Below, piece after piece: positions 47,845-58,836 of a stretch of 64,000 bases of DNA. The notes below the pieces were generated by a model. It had not been told where the DNA came from. It saw nothing but the letters and a program-made list of their open reading frames with translations, and made no database searches. Every line of letters starts with the position of its first letter. Position 1 is the stretch's first letter. Source of the stretch: Nitrospinaceae bacterium (lineage in GTDB: Bacteria; Nitrospinota; Nitrospinia; Nitrospinales; Nitrospinaceae); the NCBI GenBank assembly GCA_029261535.1, contig JAJDBF010000012.1:1-64000 (forward strand), written 5' to 3'. Position numbers and translations under genes: made by a program.

Positions 47845-50800
47845 ATGGCGACGGGGCTTATTGTTAACCCCAATTTTTCAATTGTTTTGGATGATTTCTC
47901 CCAAATGACCATACAAAAGTTACCTGAAAAGCAAGGCCTCTACGACCCGGCATTTGAAAAAGACAGTTGCGGTGTCGGATTTGTCGCCCGAATGGACGGT
48001 GTAAAAAATCACGAAACCATCCGTGAAGCACTGGATTTACTTTACCGTCTCGAACATCGCGGTGCTTGCGGGGCCGATCCACGCACTGGTGACGGTGCCG
48101 GGCTCCTCATTCAGATCCCGCACGAGTTCTTTAAAAAGGAGTGCGAAAAGATCAGAATCAGTTTGCCAGATGCGGGTCAATATGGGACTGGCCTGGTATT
48201 TTTCCCGAAAAGTGGGCGGGCACCAGATTTGATGGAAATTTTTGAACAGGTGATCCAGGAAGAGGGACTCAGTTTTCTCGGTTGGCGCGATGTTCCGGTC
48301 GACAACACCCAGTGTGGCGACATGGCGCGCGAAGTCGAGCCTCTTATGAAACAGTTGTTCATTGGCGGTGCTGGGTTGGTGAAGGATCAGGATGAACTGG
48401 AGCGCAAGCTCTATGTGATCCGCAAGCGTTCCGGAAAAGCCATTCGTGCATCCGGAATGGCTCAACTTTATGAATCCTATTATATTTGTAGCCTGTCGAG
48501 CAAAACGTTTGTTTATAAGGGTCAGCTCATGGCACCGCAGGTTGAGCACTACTTCAAGGACATTCAGGACCCGGACATGAAAACGGCACTGGCATTGGTG
48601 CATTCGCGTTACAGCACCAATACGTTTCCTTCATGGGGACGCGCCCAGCCGATGCGCATGGTGGCGCACAATGGCGAGATCAACACCATCCGTGGCAATA
48701 AAAACTGGATCAAGGCACGCGAATCGCTGATTGAATCTGATCTTTTTCCCGATGCGAATGTATTGAAACCGGTTATTCCACCGGGAGGCAGCGACACTGC
48801 CGATTTTGATCAGGCCCTCGAATTTTTGGTGGTGACGGGTCGCTCTTTGCCTCACGCTGTTCAAATGATGATCCCCGAGCCCTGGGCGGGTCACGAAACC
48901 ATGGGGGAAGACAAACGTAACTTCTTCGAATACCACGCATCGCTGATGGAACCCTGGGATGGCCCCGCCTCCATCACGTTCACCGATGGAGAAGTTGTCG
49001 GTGCGGTGCTCGATCGCAACGGTCTGCGCCCTTCGCGTTACATCGTGACCAAAGACGGTCGCGTGGTGATGGCCTCTGAAGTGGGTGTCCTTCCCATACC
49101 AGAATCCGAGATCATCGAAAAGGGCCGTCTCCAGCCCGGAAAAATGTTTTTAGTCGATCTCAAACAGGGCCGCATATTAGCCGATGAAGAAATCAAGGCC
49201 GACCTTGCCAGTCGCAATCCCTACGGTCAGTGGCTGAAAGAAAATCAGGTGTCCATCGACGATCTGCCGGTCACAGAAAATGAAAAGTCCGCCAACTTCG
49301 ACGATCTGGTTAAAAGGCAAATCGCGTTTGGCTTCACCATGGAGGACATTAAACTTATTCTCGCGCCGATGGCCGAAACCGGCATGGAGGCTACCGGCTC
49401 CATGGGCAACGATGCGGCTCTCGCTGTCCGTTCCGACAAACCGGTTCTGCTGTTCAATTACTTTAAGCAGTTGTTCGCGCAGGTCACCAATCCCGCGATT
49501 GATTCGATTCGAGAAGAACTGGTGATGTCGATGGTGGTCACCCTCGGTCGCGAGTACAACCTGCTTTCTGAAACTCCGGAGCAGTGCCGTAAATTAAAAC
49601 TCAATCACCCGATTCTCACGCCGGAAGAAATAGAAAAAATTCGTGTCCTCGATCAGGAAGATATCAGGACCACGACCCTCTCCACTTTGTTTCCGGTGAG
49701 TGAAGGAGAAGAGGGCGTTGAAAGGGCACTCGACAATTTATGCGCCTCAGCCTCTGAGGCGATTGAAAACGGCGCGACCATTTTGTTGCTTTCGGATCGG
49801 GGCATCGATGAAAACAACGCGCCGCTTCCCAGTTTGCTGGCGACCTCAGCGGTGCATCATCATCTGTTGCGTGAAGGCACGCGTATGCTTTGTGGCATTG
49901 TGGTCGAGACCGGAGAAGCGCGGGAGATGCACCATTTCGCAATGTTGATCGGATACGGTGCCGGTGCGGTTTACCCTTACATGGCGTTTGACACCATTGC
50001 CAAAATCGCCAGCGAGAATGTATTTATCAAAGATATTGCGATAGAAGCGGCAGTCAAAAATTTCATCACCTCCTGCCGCAAGGGTCTTTACAAGATCACC
50101 GCCAAGATGGGAATATCTACCATTCAGAGTTATCGCGGGGCGCAGATTTTTGAAGCGGTCGGGCTCAGCCATTCCGTGATCAACCGTTACTTCAGTGGAA
50201 CCCCGTCGCGCATTGAAGGGGTTGGCATTGAAGTGTTGGCGCGGGAAGTGCTGGCGCGGCATCGGGCGGCCTTTGAAGGTCTGCGCGTGCTCACCCCTCT
50301 CATTGATCCGGGTGGTGACTACTATTGGCGGCGTGGTGAGCAGAGGCACATGTTCAATCCAAAAGTCATCGGTTTGTTACAGCACGCAACACGATCCAAC
50401 GACTACGCCACCTTCAAAAAGTTTTCCAAAATTTCAGATGAAGAAACAACCCGCGCCTGCACCTTGCGTGGTTTGTTTACCTTTAAAGACAGAACGCCTG
50501 TCCCTATAGATGAAGTGGAGCCTGCCGAAGAAATCACGCGGCGGTTTTGTACCGGAGCGATGTCGATTGGCTCGATCTCCCGCGAGGCCCACGAGACACT
50601 GGCGATAGCGATGAACCGCCTCGGCGGCAAAAGCAACACCGGCGAAGGCGGCGAAGACAGCGTCCGCTACACTCCGGATGCGAATGGAGACTCACGGCGC
50701 AGTGCGATCAAGCAGGTGGCATCTGGTCGGTTCGGTGTCAACAGTTATTACCTGACCAACGCCGATGAGTTGCAGATAAAAGTTGCACAGGGAGCCAAAC

Positions 50801-52449
50801 CAGGTGAGGGCGGGCAGTTGCCGGGCCATAAAGTTAGCGAGTACATCGCGCACATCCGACACTCGACTCCCGGAGTGGGATTGATCAGCCCACCGCCACA
50901 TCATGACATCTACTCTATCGAAGATTTGCAACAGCTCATCTTTGATTTGCACAACTCGAATCCTAAAGCAGAAGTCAGCGTTAAACTCGTCGCTGAAAGC
51001 GGAGTCGGCACCATTGCCGCCGGGGTGGCGAAGGCCCGAAGCGATGGTGTTCTCATAGCCGGGCACGATGGTGGAACCGGAGCCTCTCCGCAAACTTCGA
51101 TCAAGCATGCCGGGCTTCCCTGGGAATTGGGTCTTTCCGAGACACAGCAAGTGTTGGTGATGAACGATCTGCGCGGGCGCATTCGCGTTCAGGTTGACGG
51201 TCAGCTCAAAACCGGCAGGGACGTGGTGATGGGTGCTTTGCTCGGTGCCGACAGTTTTGGTTTTTCCACCGCGCCTCTGGTGACGCTCGGTTGTATCATG
51301 ATGCGCAAGTGCCATCTCAATACCTGCTCGGTTGGAATCGCCACGCAGGATGAAAGTTTGCGCAAAAAATTCTCCGGCGATGCGGATTATGTTGTTAACT
51401 TTTTCCGCTTCATCGCGATGGAAGTGCGGGAGATCATGGCTCAATTAGGATTCCGGAAATTTGATGACATGATCGGGCGTTCCGACCTCATGGAAATGAA
51501 CGCCGCGATAGATCACTGGAAATCGCAAGGACTTGATTTTGGCAGGATTTTATTCAAGCCCGAAACCCAGCCGGATGTTGCGATTCGCCACATTAGAAAG
51601 CAGGACCTCGAAGGTGACATTGGACCACAGGTGATGGATCGTACCTTGATGGCTGATGCCCATGATGCCCTGGAGAACAAAACGGTTTTCAAGGGAGACT
51701 ACCTGATTCGAAATATCGACCGCGCCGTTGGGGCCATGCTGAGTCATGCGGTGTCTGAAAAATATGGAGAATCGGGTCTTCCGGAAAATACCATTCAGTT
51801 AAATTTTGGCGGATCCGCCGGGCAAACTTTTGGCGGTTTCCTCGCGCCGGGTATTTCTTTCTTTTTATACGGAGATGCCAACGATTACGTTGGCAAAGGC
51901 TTGTCCGGTGGGCACATCGTTGTGCGTCCGGCCCTCACCTCGCCATTGGTTCCGGAAGAAAATATTATTGTCGGCAACGTTGTTCTTTATGGTGCCGTTT
52001 CGGGCAAAGCGTTCTTTCGCGGTGTTGCCGGTGAACGATTTTGCGTTCGCAACAGTGGAGCGCACGCCGTGGTCGAGGGCGTTGGAGATCACGCTTGTGA
52101 ATACATGACCGGCGGACGCGTGATCGTGCTCGGGGCCACCGGTCGTAATTTTGCCGCAGGGATGAGTGGCGGCATCGCCTATGTCCTCGATGAAAGTGAC
52201 AAATTTGAAATCCATTGCAACAAGGGGCTGGTCGATCTGGTGCCTCTCGAAGAAGACGATGTGTCCCTGATCAAAGACCTCCTCAGTGAACACGTTAAGT
52301 TGACTGGCAGTACTGTCGGGGAGCGTGTGCTGAAAGATTGGGATACGATTCAATCGAAATTCATCAAAGTGTATCCGCGGGATTTTCGCCGGGTGCGCGA
52401 AGAGAAATTAAAACGTGAGCAGGAACAACAACCGGCAGGAGTTAACTGA
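47845..52449 (+). CDS. gltB: Glutamate synthase, large subunit
   Basis: A 1534-residue protein, full length. Residues about 42-430 are the class II glutaminase (Cys42 of DSCGVGF becomes the N-terminal nucleophile after propeptide removal), followed by the central domain, the FMN/2-oxoglutarate synthase domain (about 850-1210) with the 3Fe-4S cysteines CIMMRKCHLNTC, and the C-terminal GXGXG beta helix. It makes two glutamates from glutamine and 2-oxoglutarate with GltD. ATG 47905 is an alternative start. It overlaps gltD by one base. Confidence 0.97.
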   Translation: MATGLIVNPNFSIVLDDFSQMTIQKLPEKQGLYDPAFEKDSCGVGFVARMDGVKNHETIREALDLLYRLEHRGACGADPRTGDGAGLLIQIPHEFFKKECEKIRISLPDAGQYGTGLVFFPKSGRAPDLMEIFEQVIQEEGLSFLGWRDVPVDNTQCGDMAREVEPLMKQLFIGGAGLVKDQDELERKLYVIRKRSGKAIRASGMAQLYESYYICSLSSKTFVYKGQLMAPQVEHYFKDIQDPDMKTALALVHSRYSTNTFPSWGRAQPMRMVAHNGEINTIRGNKNWIKARESLIESDLFPDANVLKPVIPPGGSDTADFDQALEFLVVTGRSLPHAVQMMIPEPWAGHETMGEDKRNFFEYHASLMEPWDGPASITFTDGEVVGAVLDRNGLRPSRYIVTKDGRVVMASEVGVLPIPESEIIEKGRLQPGKMFLVDLKQGRILADEEIKADLASRNPYGQWLKENQVSIDDLPVTENEKSANFDDLVKRQIAFGFTMEDIKLILAPMAETGMEATGSMGNDAALAVRSDKPVLLFNYFKQLFAQVTNPAIDSIREELVMSMVVTLGREYNLLSETPEQCRKLKLNHPILTPEEIEKIRVLDQEDIRTTTLSTLFPVSEGEEGVERALDNLCASASEAIENGATILLLSDRGIDENNAPLPSLLATSAVHHHLLREGTRMLCGIVVETGEAREMHHFAMLIGYGAGAVYPYMAFDTIAKIASENVFIKDIAIEAAVKNFITSCRKGLYKITAKMGISTIQSYRGAQIFEAVGLSHSVINRYFSGTPSRIEGVGIEVLAREVLARHRAAFEGLRVLTPLIDPGGDYYWRRGEQRHMFNPKVIGLLQHATRSNDYATFKKFSKISDEETTRACTLRGLFTFKDRTPVPIDEVEPAEEITRRFCTGAMSIGSISREAHETLAIAMNRLGGKSNTGEGGEDSVRYTPDANGDSRRSAIKQVASGRFGVNSYYLTNADELQIKVAQGAKPGEGGQLPGHKVSEYIAHIRHSTPGVGLISPPPHHDIYSIEDLQQLIFDLHNSNPKAEVSVKLVAESGVGTIAAGVAKARSDGVLIAGHDGGTGASPQTSIKHAGLPWELGLSETQQVLVMNDLRGRIRVQVDGQLKTGRDVVMGALLGADSFGFSTAPLVTLGCIMMRKCHLNTCSVGIATQDESLRKKFSGDADYVVNFFRFIAMEVREIMAQLGFRKFDDMIGRSDLMEMNAAIDHWKSQGLDFGRILFKPETQPDVAIRHIRKQDLEGDIGPQVMDRTLMADAHDALENKTVFKGDYLIRNIDRAVGAMLSHAVSEKYGESGLPENTIQLNFGGSAGQTFGGFLAPGISFFLYGDANDYVGKGLSGGHIVVRPALTSPLVPEENIIVGNVVLYGAVSGKAFFRGVAGERFCVRNSGAHAVVEGVGDHACEYMTGGRVIVLGATGRNFAAGMSGGIAYVLDESDKFEIHCNKGLVDLVPLEEDDVSLIKDLLSEHVKLTGSTVGERVLKDWDTIQSKFIKVYPRDFRRVREEKLKREQEQQPAGVN

Positions 52450-53927
52450 TGGGCGCAATACGCGGGTTTATGGAGTTTGAGCGGGAAGTGCCTAAAGGGC
52501 GTTCCATTGAAGACCGGCTGAACGATCAAAAGGAAGTATATCAGCCTTTCCCTGAAGAAAAATATCGGGAGCAGGGTGGGCGTTGCATGGATTGCGGCGT
52601 GCCGTTTTGCCAGAGTGACACGGGATGCCCGCTCGGCAATGCGATCCCGGACTGGAACGATATGGTGTATCGCAACCGCTGGGAAGAAGCGGTTGCACTG
52701 CTTCTCAAGACAAATAATTTTCCCGAGTTCACCGGGCGCGTCTGCCCGGCACCCTGCGAAGGTGCCTGTGTGCTCGGCATCACCTCGCCTGCGGTGACCA
52801 TCCGCAATATTGAAGAGATCATCGCCGAGAAGGGTTTTGAAAACGGCTGGATGGGGCCGAATCCACCGAAACGCCGAACCGGTAAACGTGTCGCCATTGT
52901 CGGCAGTGGTCCGGCAGGCCTTGCGGCGGCGGACCAACTCAATCACGCGGGGCATGAGGTTACTGTATTTGAAAAGTCAGATCGCATCGGCGGTCTGCTC
53001 ATATATGGCATTCCCCATTTCAAGCTGGAAAAATCGATTGTGCATCGGCGCATTAAAGTGATGGAAGAAGAAGGTGTCGTCTTCAAACCCAACTCGCACA
53101 TCGGTGTCGATATTCCCGCTAAAAAACTGGTGGAGGATTTCGATTCTGTCATTCTGTGTTGCGGTTCGGAACGTCCGCGTGATTTGCCAGTGGACGGGCG
53201 CGAGCTTGATGGCGTTCACTTTGCCATGGAGTTTTTGCCTCAGCAAAATAAACGCAATGAAGGCGACACGGTGCCGGACGATATTGCGATCACAGTAGAA
53301 GATAAAAACGTTCTCATCATTGGCGGCGGGGATACCGGTTCTGATTGCCTCGGTACCTCCATGCGGCAGGGTGCCAAAAGTGTTCATCAATTTGAATTAC
53401 TCGGTGAGCCTCCTGCAGAACGCTCCCCGGATAATCCGTGGCCGCAGTGGCCTAACGTCAAGCGCGTCAGCTCTTCGCACCAGGAGGCGGGCGGCAAGAT
53501 CACGCAATATAATGTGATGACCAAAAAATTCGTGGGCGACGATCAAGGACGTGTCAAACAAGTCGTGGCGTGCAAATGCCGGTTCGGTGACCTCGACCCC
53601 AAGACCGGGCGGCGTGGCCTGGAAGAAGTGCCGGGCTCCGAATTTACTATGGATGTCGAGAACGTATTTCTTGCGATGGGTTTTCTCGGACCGGTGCATA
53701 AAGGGCTGGTAGAAGAACTCGGGCTTGAATGCGATGCACGTTCCAACATAAAGGCGGATCAAAAAAAGGCGACCAATGTTCCCGGTGTATTTGTGGCAGG
53801 GGACATGACGCGCGGTCAATCACTGATCGTGTGGGCCATCGCCGAAGGCCGCGAATCAGCCCGCGCTGTCGACGAACACCTCATGGGCTACACCTTCCTG
53901 CCTCACAGTGAAAAACTGCACGTTTAG
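52449..53927 (+). CDS. gltD: Glutamate synthase, small subunit
   Basis: A 492-residue protein. N-terminal Cys clusters (CMDCGVPFCQ, CPLGNAIPDW, CPAPCEGACVLG) bind two 4Fe-4S clusters; VAIVGSGPAGLAAADQL is the FAD site; IGGGDTGSDCLGT is the NAD(P)H site; FVAGDMTRGQSLIVWAI closes the FAD domain. It passes electrons from NAD(P)H to GltB. Its ATG overlaps the gltB stop (TGATG), so the two are translationally coupled. Confidence 0.97.
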   Translation: MGAIRGFMEFEREVPKGRSIEDRLNDQKEVYQPFPEEKYREQGGRCMDCGVPFCQSDTGCPLGNAIPDWNDMVYRNRWEEAVALLLKTNNFPEFTGRVCPAPCEGACVLGITSPAVTIRNIEEIIAEKGFENGWMGPNPPKRRTGKRVAIVGSGPAGLAAADQLNHAGHEVTVFEKSDRIGGLLIYGIPHFKLEKSIVHRRIKVMEEEGVVFKPNSHIGVDIPAKKLVEDFDSVILCCGSERPRDLPVDGRELDGVHFAMEFLPQQNKRNEGDTVPDDIAITVEDKNVLIIGGGDTGSDCLGTSMRQGAKSVHQFELLGEPPAERSPDNPWPQWPNVKRVSSSHQEAGGKITQYNVMTKKFVGDDQGRVKQVVACKCRFGDLDPKTGRRGLEEVPGSEFTMDVENVFLAMGFLGPVHKGLVEELGLECDARSNIKADQKKATNVPGVFVAGDMTRGQSLIVWAIAEGRESARAVDEHLMGYTFLPHSEKLHV

Positions 53928-53984
53928 ATATCGGCACTTTCCCTTTAATTTGAAGTCATTAGACAGGAACCTCATGCCGCCCTT

Positions 53985-54026
53985 TCCTTCGACAGGCTCA
54001 GGACAGGCTCTAAGCTCAGGGTGACA
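53985..54026. repeat. Short intergenic repeat-like element
   Basis: The sequence has CTTCGACAGGCTCAGGACAG and then GGCTCTAAGCTCAGGGTGACA, with internal GACAGGCTC repeats. Similar short stretches occur between genes in many bacterial genomes as I recall; only one copy is present here. It lies between gltD and lepB in a convergent intergenic gap. Confidence 0.4.
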
Positions 54027-54070
54027 GCGGAAAGTCTAAGCGCAATACCACGGAAAACTTTTCCTACATT

Positions 54071-54637
54071 CTAGTGAAAAGTGATTGCAGGAAAGGCTTT
54101 CCAAAATCGTCTGGGGCGATTCTCCCCTTCCTCATCTTTTGAGTTGATCACTCTATCGGCCTTGCCAAATATTTTATCTCGTTTCACCAGTCCAAAGTGC
54201 CGACTGTCCTGGCTTTTCTCCCGGTTGTCTCCCAACACAAAATAATATTTATCAGGAATAATCAGAGGGCCAAAGTCATTTCCGAGGCTGGGCGTAATTC
54301 CTTTTGAAGGCGAGGCATCGTGAAACGCATACGGTTCTTTTATGGGGAGACCGTTGATGTAAACGATCTGCTTTTTGATTCCCAGAGATTCGCCGGGCAA
54401 CCCAATCAGGCGTTTGACAAAAACCTGGGATTCATCTTTTGGATAGTTAAAAAGAACAAGGTCACCGCGCTGTGGCTCCTCGAACAGGTAGAGCCATTTG
54501 TTTGCGGCGATCACGTCTCCGACCAGTAGAGCGGGTTGCATGGAACCGGCGGGAATTTTATAAAACTGGTAGCCGTAGCTTCGAATTAAAAACAGGGTGG
54601 TAGCAACCCAAAAGAGTGTGATAACAAATTTTTTCAT
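54071..54637 (-). CDS. lepB: Signal peptidase I
   Basis: A 188-residue protein. One N-terminal TM helix (FVITLFWVATTLFLIRSYGY), then PAGSMQPALLVGD with Ser32, VFVKRLIGLPGE with Lys75, and VLGDNREKSQDSRHFG (box E). Ser-Lys dyad present. It removes signal peptides of exported proteins at the outer face of the inner membrane. ATG 54637 was chosen because a typical TM start follows; upstream in-frame sequence has no similarity. Confidence 0.92.
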   Translation of the reverse strand: MKKFVITLFWVATTLFLIRSYGYQFYKIPAGSMQPALLVGDVIAANKWLYLFEEPQRGDLVLFNYPKDESQVFVKRLIGLPGESLGIKKQIVYINGLPIKEPYAFHDASPSKGITPSLGNDFGPLIIPDKYYFVLGDNREKSQDSRHFGLVKRDKIFGKADRVINSKDEEGENRPRRFWKAFPAITFH

Positions 54638-54790
54638 AGTTTCCGGGCGGGAGGGAAAATCCTTGTTAAATGCGATATTACCCGGAGGACGCAGAAAATC
54701 CAATTAAATTTTACAGGAGGCCTTTCTGTTCTGAATAAACGGGGAAATTATGTTGCCAGGAGGGGAAGTTGTTGAGGCCTTTTGGATGGA

Positions 54791-55876
54791 TTACAACCCA
54801 ACCAGTTTCTGGAAGAATCCCTTGACAGTTTCTTTGACGGGTTTCCCATCGATTTCGGCCAACTCGTGAAAAAGCTCTTTCTGACGCTTGTTGAGTTTCT
54901 TCGGCGTTTCCACAATAAATTGTATGATCTGATTGCCGCGTCCATTACCTCGCAGGTTATTGACACCGGCACCCCGTATGGTGTGCGACTGCCCGGTCTG
55001 GGTTCCGGCGGGGATGGTGATGACTTTGGTTTCGCCACCGAGTTGCGGGACTTCTATTTCCGTGCCGAGTGCGGCTTGCGAAAAGGTAATGAGGAGCCGA
55101 CTGTATATATCATTGTCTTCCCGGTGGAAAAATTCGTGTTGCTGGACATGTACGATGACGTAGAGGTCGCCGGGCGGGAGCCCTCCCTGTGCGCCGCCTT
55201 CACCGCGTATTCTAAGGCGTGAACCGTCATCGACACCACCGGGAATGTTGACTTGGATTTTTTTGTTCTCGAGTTGCAGACCTTCGCCCCGGCAATCCGG
55301 GCAGGGGTAACGTAAAATCTGTCCCTGGCCTTCACACTGAGGGCAGGGAGTGGCCAGGTTGAAGAATCCCTGGGCGCGCACGACTTGTCCTGAGCCGCCA
55401 CACATGGAACAACGTTCCGGCGTGGTACCGGGTTTGGAGCAGGAGCCTTTGCAGGTTTTGCAGGTGATGGGTTTTCTGACTTCGACTTCTTTTTCAATGC
55501 CGAACGCGGCTTCTTCAAAGGTGATCTGGACATCAGCCCGCAGGTCCGCGCCGGTTCTCGCGCGTCCCCCGCCGCCGCCAAAAAAATCTCCAAAGATATC
55601 GCCGAAGGATGAAAAGATGTCGTCCATCCCGCTGAAGGAAGGCCCGCGTCCTTTGAGGCCTTCGTGTCCGAACTGATCATACGTCTGACGTTTTTGCGAA
55701 TCCTGCAACACTTCGTAAGCTTCAGCGGCTTCCTTGAAATTGTCTTCCGCCTGTTTGTCGCCAGGGTTTTTATCGGGATGAAATTGCATGGCCAATTTGC
55801 GATAGGCTTTTTTCAACTCATCGTCAGTTGCTGTGCGGGAAACGCCTAGGACTTCGTAATAATCACGCTGGGACAT
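54791..55876 (-). CDS. dnaJ: Chaperone DnaJ
   Basis: A 361-residue type I J-protein: J domain with HPD (FHPDKNPG), Gly/Phe region ([17 protein letters not shown]), four zinc motifs, and the C-terminal substrate domain. The first zinc motif is CKTCKGSC, where family members have CxxCxGxG; the other three are standard. It stimulates DnaK ATPase and delivers clients. It lies 7 bases after grpE. Confidence 0.96.
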   Translation of the reverse strand: MSQRDYYEVLGVSRTATDDELKKAYRKLAMQFHPDKNPGDKQAEDNFKEAAEAYEVLQDSQKRQTYDQFGHEGLKGRGPSFSGMDDIFSSFGDIFGDFFGGGGGRARTGADLRADVQITFEEAAFGIEKEVEVRKPITCKTCKGSCSKPGTTPERCSMCGGSGQVVRAQGFFNLATPCPQCEGQGQILRYPCPDCRGEGLQLENKKIQVNIPGGVDDGSRLRIRGEGGAQGGLPPGDLYVIVHVQQHEFFHREDNDIYSRLLITFSQAALGTEIEVPQLGGETKVITIPAGTQTGQSHTIRGAGVNNLRGNGRGNQIIQFIVETPKKLNKRQKELFHELAEIDGKPVKETVKGFFQKLVGL

Positions 55877-55883
55877 GAACGCC

Positions 55884-56498
55884 TCAATTGGTGGATTTGA
55901 GTTTTGCCACTTTCACTTTCGCTGGCTTGATGAGTTTGTCTTTGTAGAAATAACCGGGTTCCAGAGTAGCGAGAACTTTACCATCCAGCGCGGGATCGTC
56001 GACTTCTTCCGTCATGTAAGCTTCGTGTCGGGTGGGGTCAAACGTCTCGTTTGCCGGAATCAGCGTGGTGACACCCTCCGATTCAAATTCGCTTTTCATT
56101 TGTTTGAAAATCATATCAACCCCTTGCTTGAAACTTTCAAGGTCGCCGGTGGAATGAGCCGCTTCGATAGCCCGACCGAAGTTGTCGAGGATCGGTATCA
56201 GTTTTTTAAAGAACAAGGCGCGCGCCTGATCGAGACGGGTGTCGTTCTCCCGTTGCAGGCGTTGTCGGAACTCATCGGTCTCGGCTGTTTTCTGTTTGTA
56301 GGCCTGAATGTATTCCTTGAGTTGACGGTCCTTTTCATCCGCTTCTTTTTTTAACTGCTCAACGTATGAGGGGAGCCGTTCTTCAGGTGCAGAGAGGTTT
56401 TCAATCGATTCATCCTCCTCGTGCGCCCAGTGGCGACGGTCGTTCACGGTAAATGATGACTCTTCTTCGTTTGGGGATTGCGGGTCTTTTTCAGTCAT
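55884..56498 (-). CDS. grpE: Nucleotide exchange factor GrpE
   Basis: A 204-residue protein. An acidic N-terminus, a long coiled-coil (about 45-115), then [33 protein letters not shown] and a beta-rich C-terminus with FDPTRHEA and [18 protein letters not shown]. It releases ADP from DnaK. ATG 56498 was chosen; an upstream in-frame extension to 56525 overlaps the terminator. Confidence 0.95.
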   Translation of the reverse strand: MTEKDPQSPNEEESSFTVNDRRHWAHEEDESIENLSAPEERLPSYVEQLKKEADEKDRQLKEYIQAYKQKTAETDEFRQRLQRENDTRLDQARALFFKKLIPILDNFGRAIEAAHSTGDLESFKQGVDMIFKQMKSEFESEGVTTLIPANETFDPTRHEAYMTEEVDDPALDGKVLATLEPGYFYKDKLIKPAKVKVAKLKSTN

Positions 56499-56511
56499 AG
56501 TCCAGACATGG

Positions 56512-56553
56512 AAAAACCCGGGCACCGGGGAAGAGGGAGGGCCTCCCCGGTGC
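56512..56553 (-). terminator. Terminator between dnaK and grpE
   Basis: GCACCGGGGA (56522-56531) and TCCCCGGTGC (56544-56553) form a perfect 10-bp stem; on the minus strand CCGGG then TTTTT follows (56516-56512). It would limit read-through from dnaK into grpE-dnaJ, setting a higher dnaK level. Another hairpin (CCGACCC/GGGTCGG, 56606-56623) lies nearer dnaK without a T-run. Confidence 0.75.
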
Positions 56554-56648
56554 TTCGGGATGTTGGCGCACAGTTGGGGAAGATGAAAATTTCATCGGCC
56601 CGGAACCGACCCTGCGGGGTCGGGTTTAAATCTTAAGGTAAAACAAAT

Positions 56649-58577
56649 TTACTTCTTGTTGCTGATGTCTTCGAATTCTGCATCGACAACATCTTCTTGC
56701 TCGTCCTTGGCACCATCGGCACCACCTTCGGTGTTACCGCCGTCATCAGTTGGAGGCGTTTCACCTTCCGGAGTTTCCGCTTGCTGGCTGTACATCTTTT
56801 GCGCCAGTTCGTGGGACACCTGGGTGAGTGCTTCGATCTGAACCTTGATGGCATCGGCATCTTCACTCTGGACATGCTTGCGCGCTTCTTCGAGGGCTTC
56901 TTCTGCTTTTTTGAACTCCTCTTCGCTGATTTTATCCTTGTTTTCCTTCACCGATTTTTCGGTGTTGTAGATCAGGGAATCGAGCTGGTTACGGGCATCG
57001 ATAGCTTCGCGGCGATTCTTATCATCTTCCGCGTTGGTCTCGGCATCCTTCACCATTTGTTCAATATCAGAGTCGCTCAAACCGGTGTTGTCGGTGATCG
57101 TGATTTTCTGTTCCTTGCCAGTTCCCTTGTCTTTTGCAGAAACGTGCAGGATGCCATTGGCATCGATGTCGAAAGTCACTTCAACCTGCGGCACACCACG
57201 CGGTGCCGGCGGAATACCATCGAGATGGAATTTACCAATGGAGCGATTGTCCTTGGCCATTTCACGCTCGCCCTGCAGAACATTGATTTCCACACTGGGC
57301 TGGTTGTCTGCTGCGGTGGAAAAAGTTTCGCTCTTGCGGGTCGGGATGGTGGTGTTGCGTTCGATCAACTTGGTGGTGTCACCGCCCAGGGTTTCGATAC
57401 CGAGAGACAGAGGGGTGACATCGAGCAAGAGGATGTCTTTAACATCACCTGCCAGAACACCTGCCTGCACTGCGGCACCCAGGGCAACCACTTCATCCGG
57501 ATGAACACCACGATGCGGCTCCTTGCCGAACAGGTCTTTTACCAATTCCTGTGTTTTGGGAACGCGGGTGGAACCACCGACGAGGATGGCTTCATTGATG
57601 CTATGGGCATCGAGGCCCGCATCTTTAATGGCCATCTCGCAAGGTTTTTTACTTTTCTGAATGAGGTCTTCAATCATACTTTCAAATTTTGAACGACTGA
57701 GTTTGATCTGCATGTGCTTGGGACCGGTTGCATCGGCCGTGATGAAGGGAAGGTTGATTTCCGTCTCTGTAGTTGAAGAGAGTTCGATCTTGGCTTTCTC
57801 TGCCGCTTCCTTGAGACGTTGCAGGACCATTTTGTCTTTGCTCAGGTCGATGCCGCTGTCTTTTTTGAACTCGGTGATGAGCCAGTCGATGACCCGGTCA
57901 TCGAGGTCGTCTCCGCCAAGATGCGTATCACCATTGGTGGCTTTAACCTCGACCACGTTATCGCCGACTTCCAGGATAGAGATATCAAAGGTGCCGCCGC
58001 CGAAATCGTACACGGCGATGGTGTGGTCTTTTTTCTTGTCCAGCCCATAAGCCAATGCCGAAGCTGTCGGCTCGTTGATGATGCGCTTGACATCGAGACC
58101 GGCAATTTTTCCGGCATCCTTGGTGGCCTGCCGTTGTGCGTCATTGAAATACGCAGGGACGGTGATGACCGCTTCGGTCACCGTTTCACCGAGGTACGCT
58201 TCGGCGGATTTTTTCAGTTTTTGTAATATCATCGCTGAAATTTCAGGCGGACTGTATTGTTTGCCCTGTATTTCGACTGTGGGATCGTTCTTGGAACCTT
58301 TTACGAGCTTATAAGGGACCCGCCCGGTTTCGCCTTGGATTTCATCCCAGGAGCGGCCCATGAAACGCTTAATAGAAAAGATGGTGTTCTCCGGATTGGC
58401 AATGGCTTGACGCTTGGCGACTTGTCCGACAAGGATTTCACCGTCTTTGGTAAATCCGACCACGGAGGGGGTGGTGTTACTGCCTTCTTCATTGACGATG
58501 ACCTTGGGTTCACTGCCCTCCATGACAGCTACCACCGAATTGGTGGTGCCCAGATCAATTCCGATTATCTTTCCCAT
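56649..58577 (-). CDS. dnaK: Chaperone DnaK (Hsp70)
   Basis: A 642-residue protein of normal length. [33 protein letters not shown] and [16 protein letters not shown] are the three Hsp70 signatures; [13 protein letters not shown] starts the substrate domain; the C-terminus has a Gly/Asp-rich lid tail ending DAEFEDI. It folds and protects proteins under stress. GAAAGGAA precedes ATG. It is upstream of grpE and dnaJ, an order that differs from the common grpE-dnaK-dnaJ. Confidence 0.98.
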   Translation of the reverse strand: MGKIIGIDLGTTNSVVAVMEGSEPKVIVNEEGSNTTPSVVGFTKDGEILVGQVAKRQAIANPENTIFSIKRFMGRSWDEIQGETGRVPYKLVKGSKNDPTVEIQGKQYSPPEISAMILQKLKKSAEAYLGETVTEAVITVPAYFNDAQRQATKDAGKIAGLDVKRIINEPTASALAYGLDKKKDHTIAVYDFGGGTFDISILEVGDNVVEVKATNGDTHLGGDDLDDRVIDWLITEFKKDSGIDLSKDKMVLQRLKEAAEKAKIELSSTTETEINLPFITADATGPKHMQIKLSRSKFESMIEDLIQKSKKPCEMAIKDAGLDAHSINEAILVGGSTRVPKTQELVKDLFGKEPHRGVHPDEVVALGAAVQAGVLAGDVKDILLLDVTPLSLGIETLGGDTTKLIERNTTIPTRKSETFSTAADNQPSVEINVLQGEREMAKDNRSIGKFHLDGIPPAPRGVPQVEVTFDIDANGILHVSAKDKGTGKEQKITITDNTGLSDSDIEQMVKDAETNAEDDKNRREAIDARNQLDSLIYNTEKSVKENKDKISEEEFKKAEEALEEARKHVQSEDADAIKVQIEALTQVSHELAQKMYSQQAETPEGETPPTDDGGNTEGGADGAKDEQEDVVDAEFEDISNKK

Positions 58578-58836
58578 GTTGAAATTCCTTTCGTGTGTTC
58601 TAACAGAATCATTTGCATTTATTAATAATTTCGTTGCGAAATATTTGCCTATTTGGGTTGGAGTGCTTAGACTAGAATCAGTTACAGGAATTAATAAGAT
58701 TCAGGTTCTTCATAGTCAAGGTGGCGGTAGCGGAGAATGGGTATTTGCTTAAAAAAAGACTCAGGGTAGATATTCTTTAACCTATTGAAAAACATGGATT
58801 AACTGTGTGTTTAAGGGTTGTTTTCAGGAGGGTCTC
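58578..58836. promoter_or_regulatory. Divergent control region of dnaK and the PilZ gene
   Basis: No gene. ATTTCG-TTG-CGAAAT (58628-58642) is an inverted repeat about 50 bases upstream of dnaK. A half-site like CIRCE (GAGTGCTTAG at about 58658) lacks its partner. No convincing sigma-32 promoter was found by eye. Confidence 0.4.

Noticed and set aside
55054-55680. Alternative minus-strand ORF within dnaJ
   Set aside because: It is the shifted frame of a clearly recognised dnaJ and has no ribosome site.
58650-58680. CIRCE element upstream of dnaK
   Set aside because: Only one half (GAGTGCTTAG) is present; the second half at the required 9-base distance is missing.
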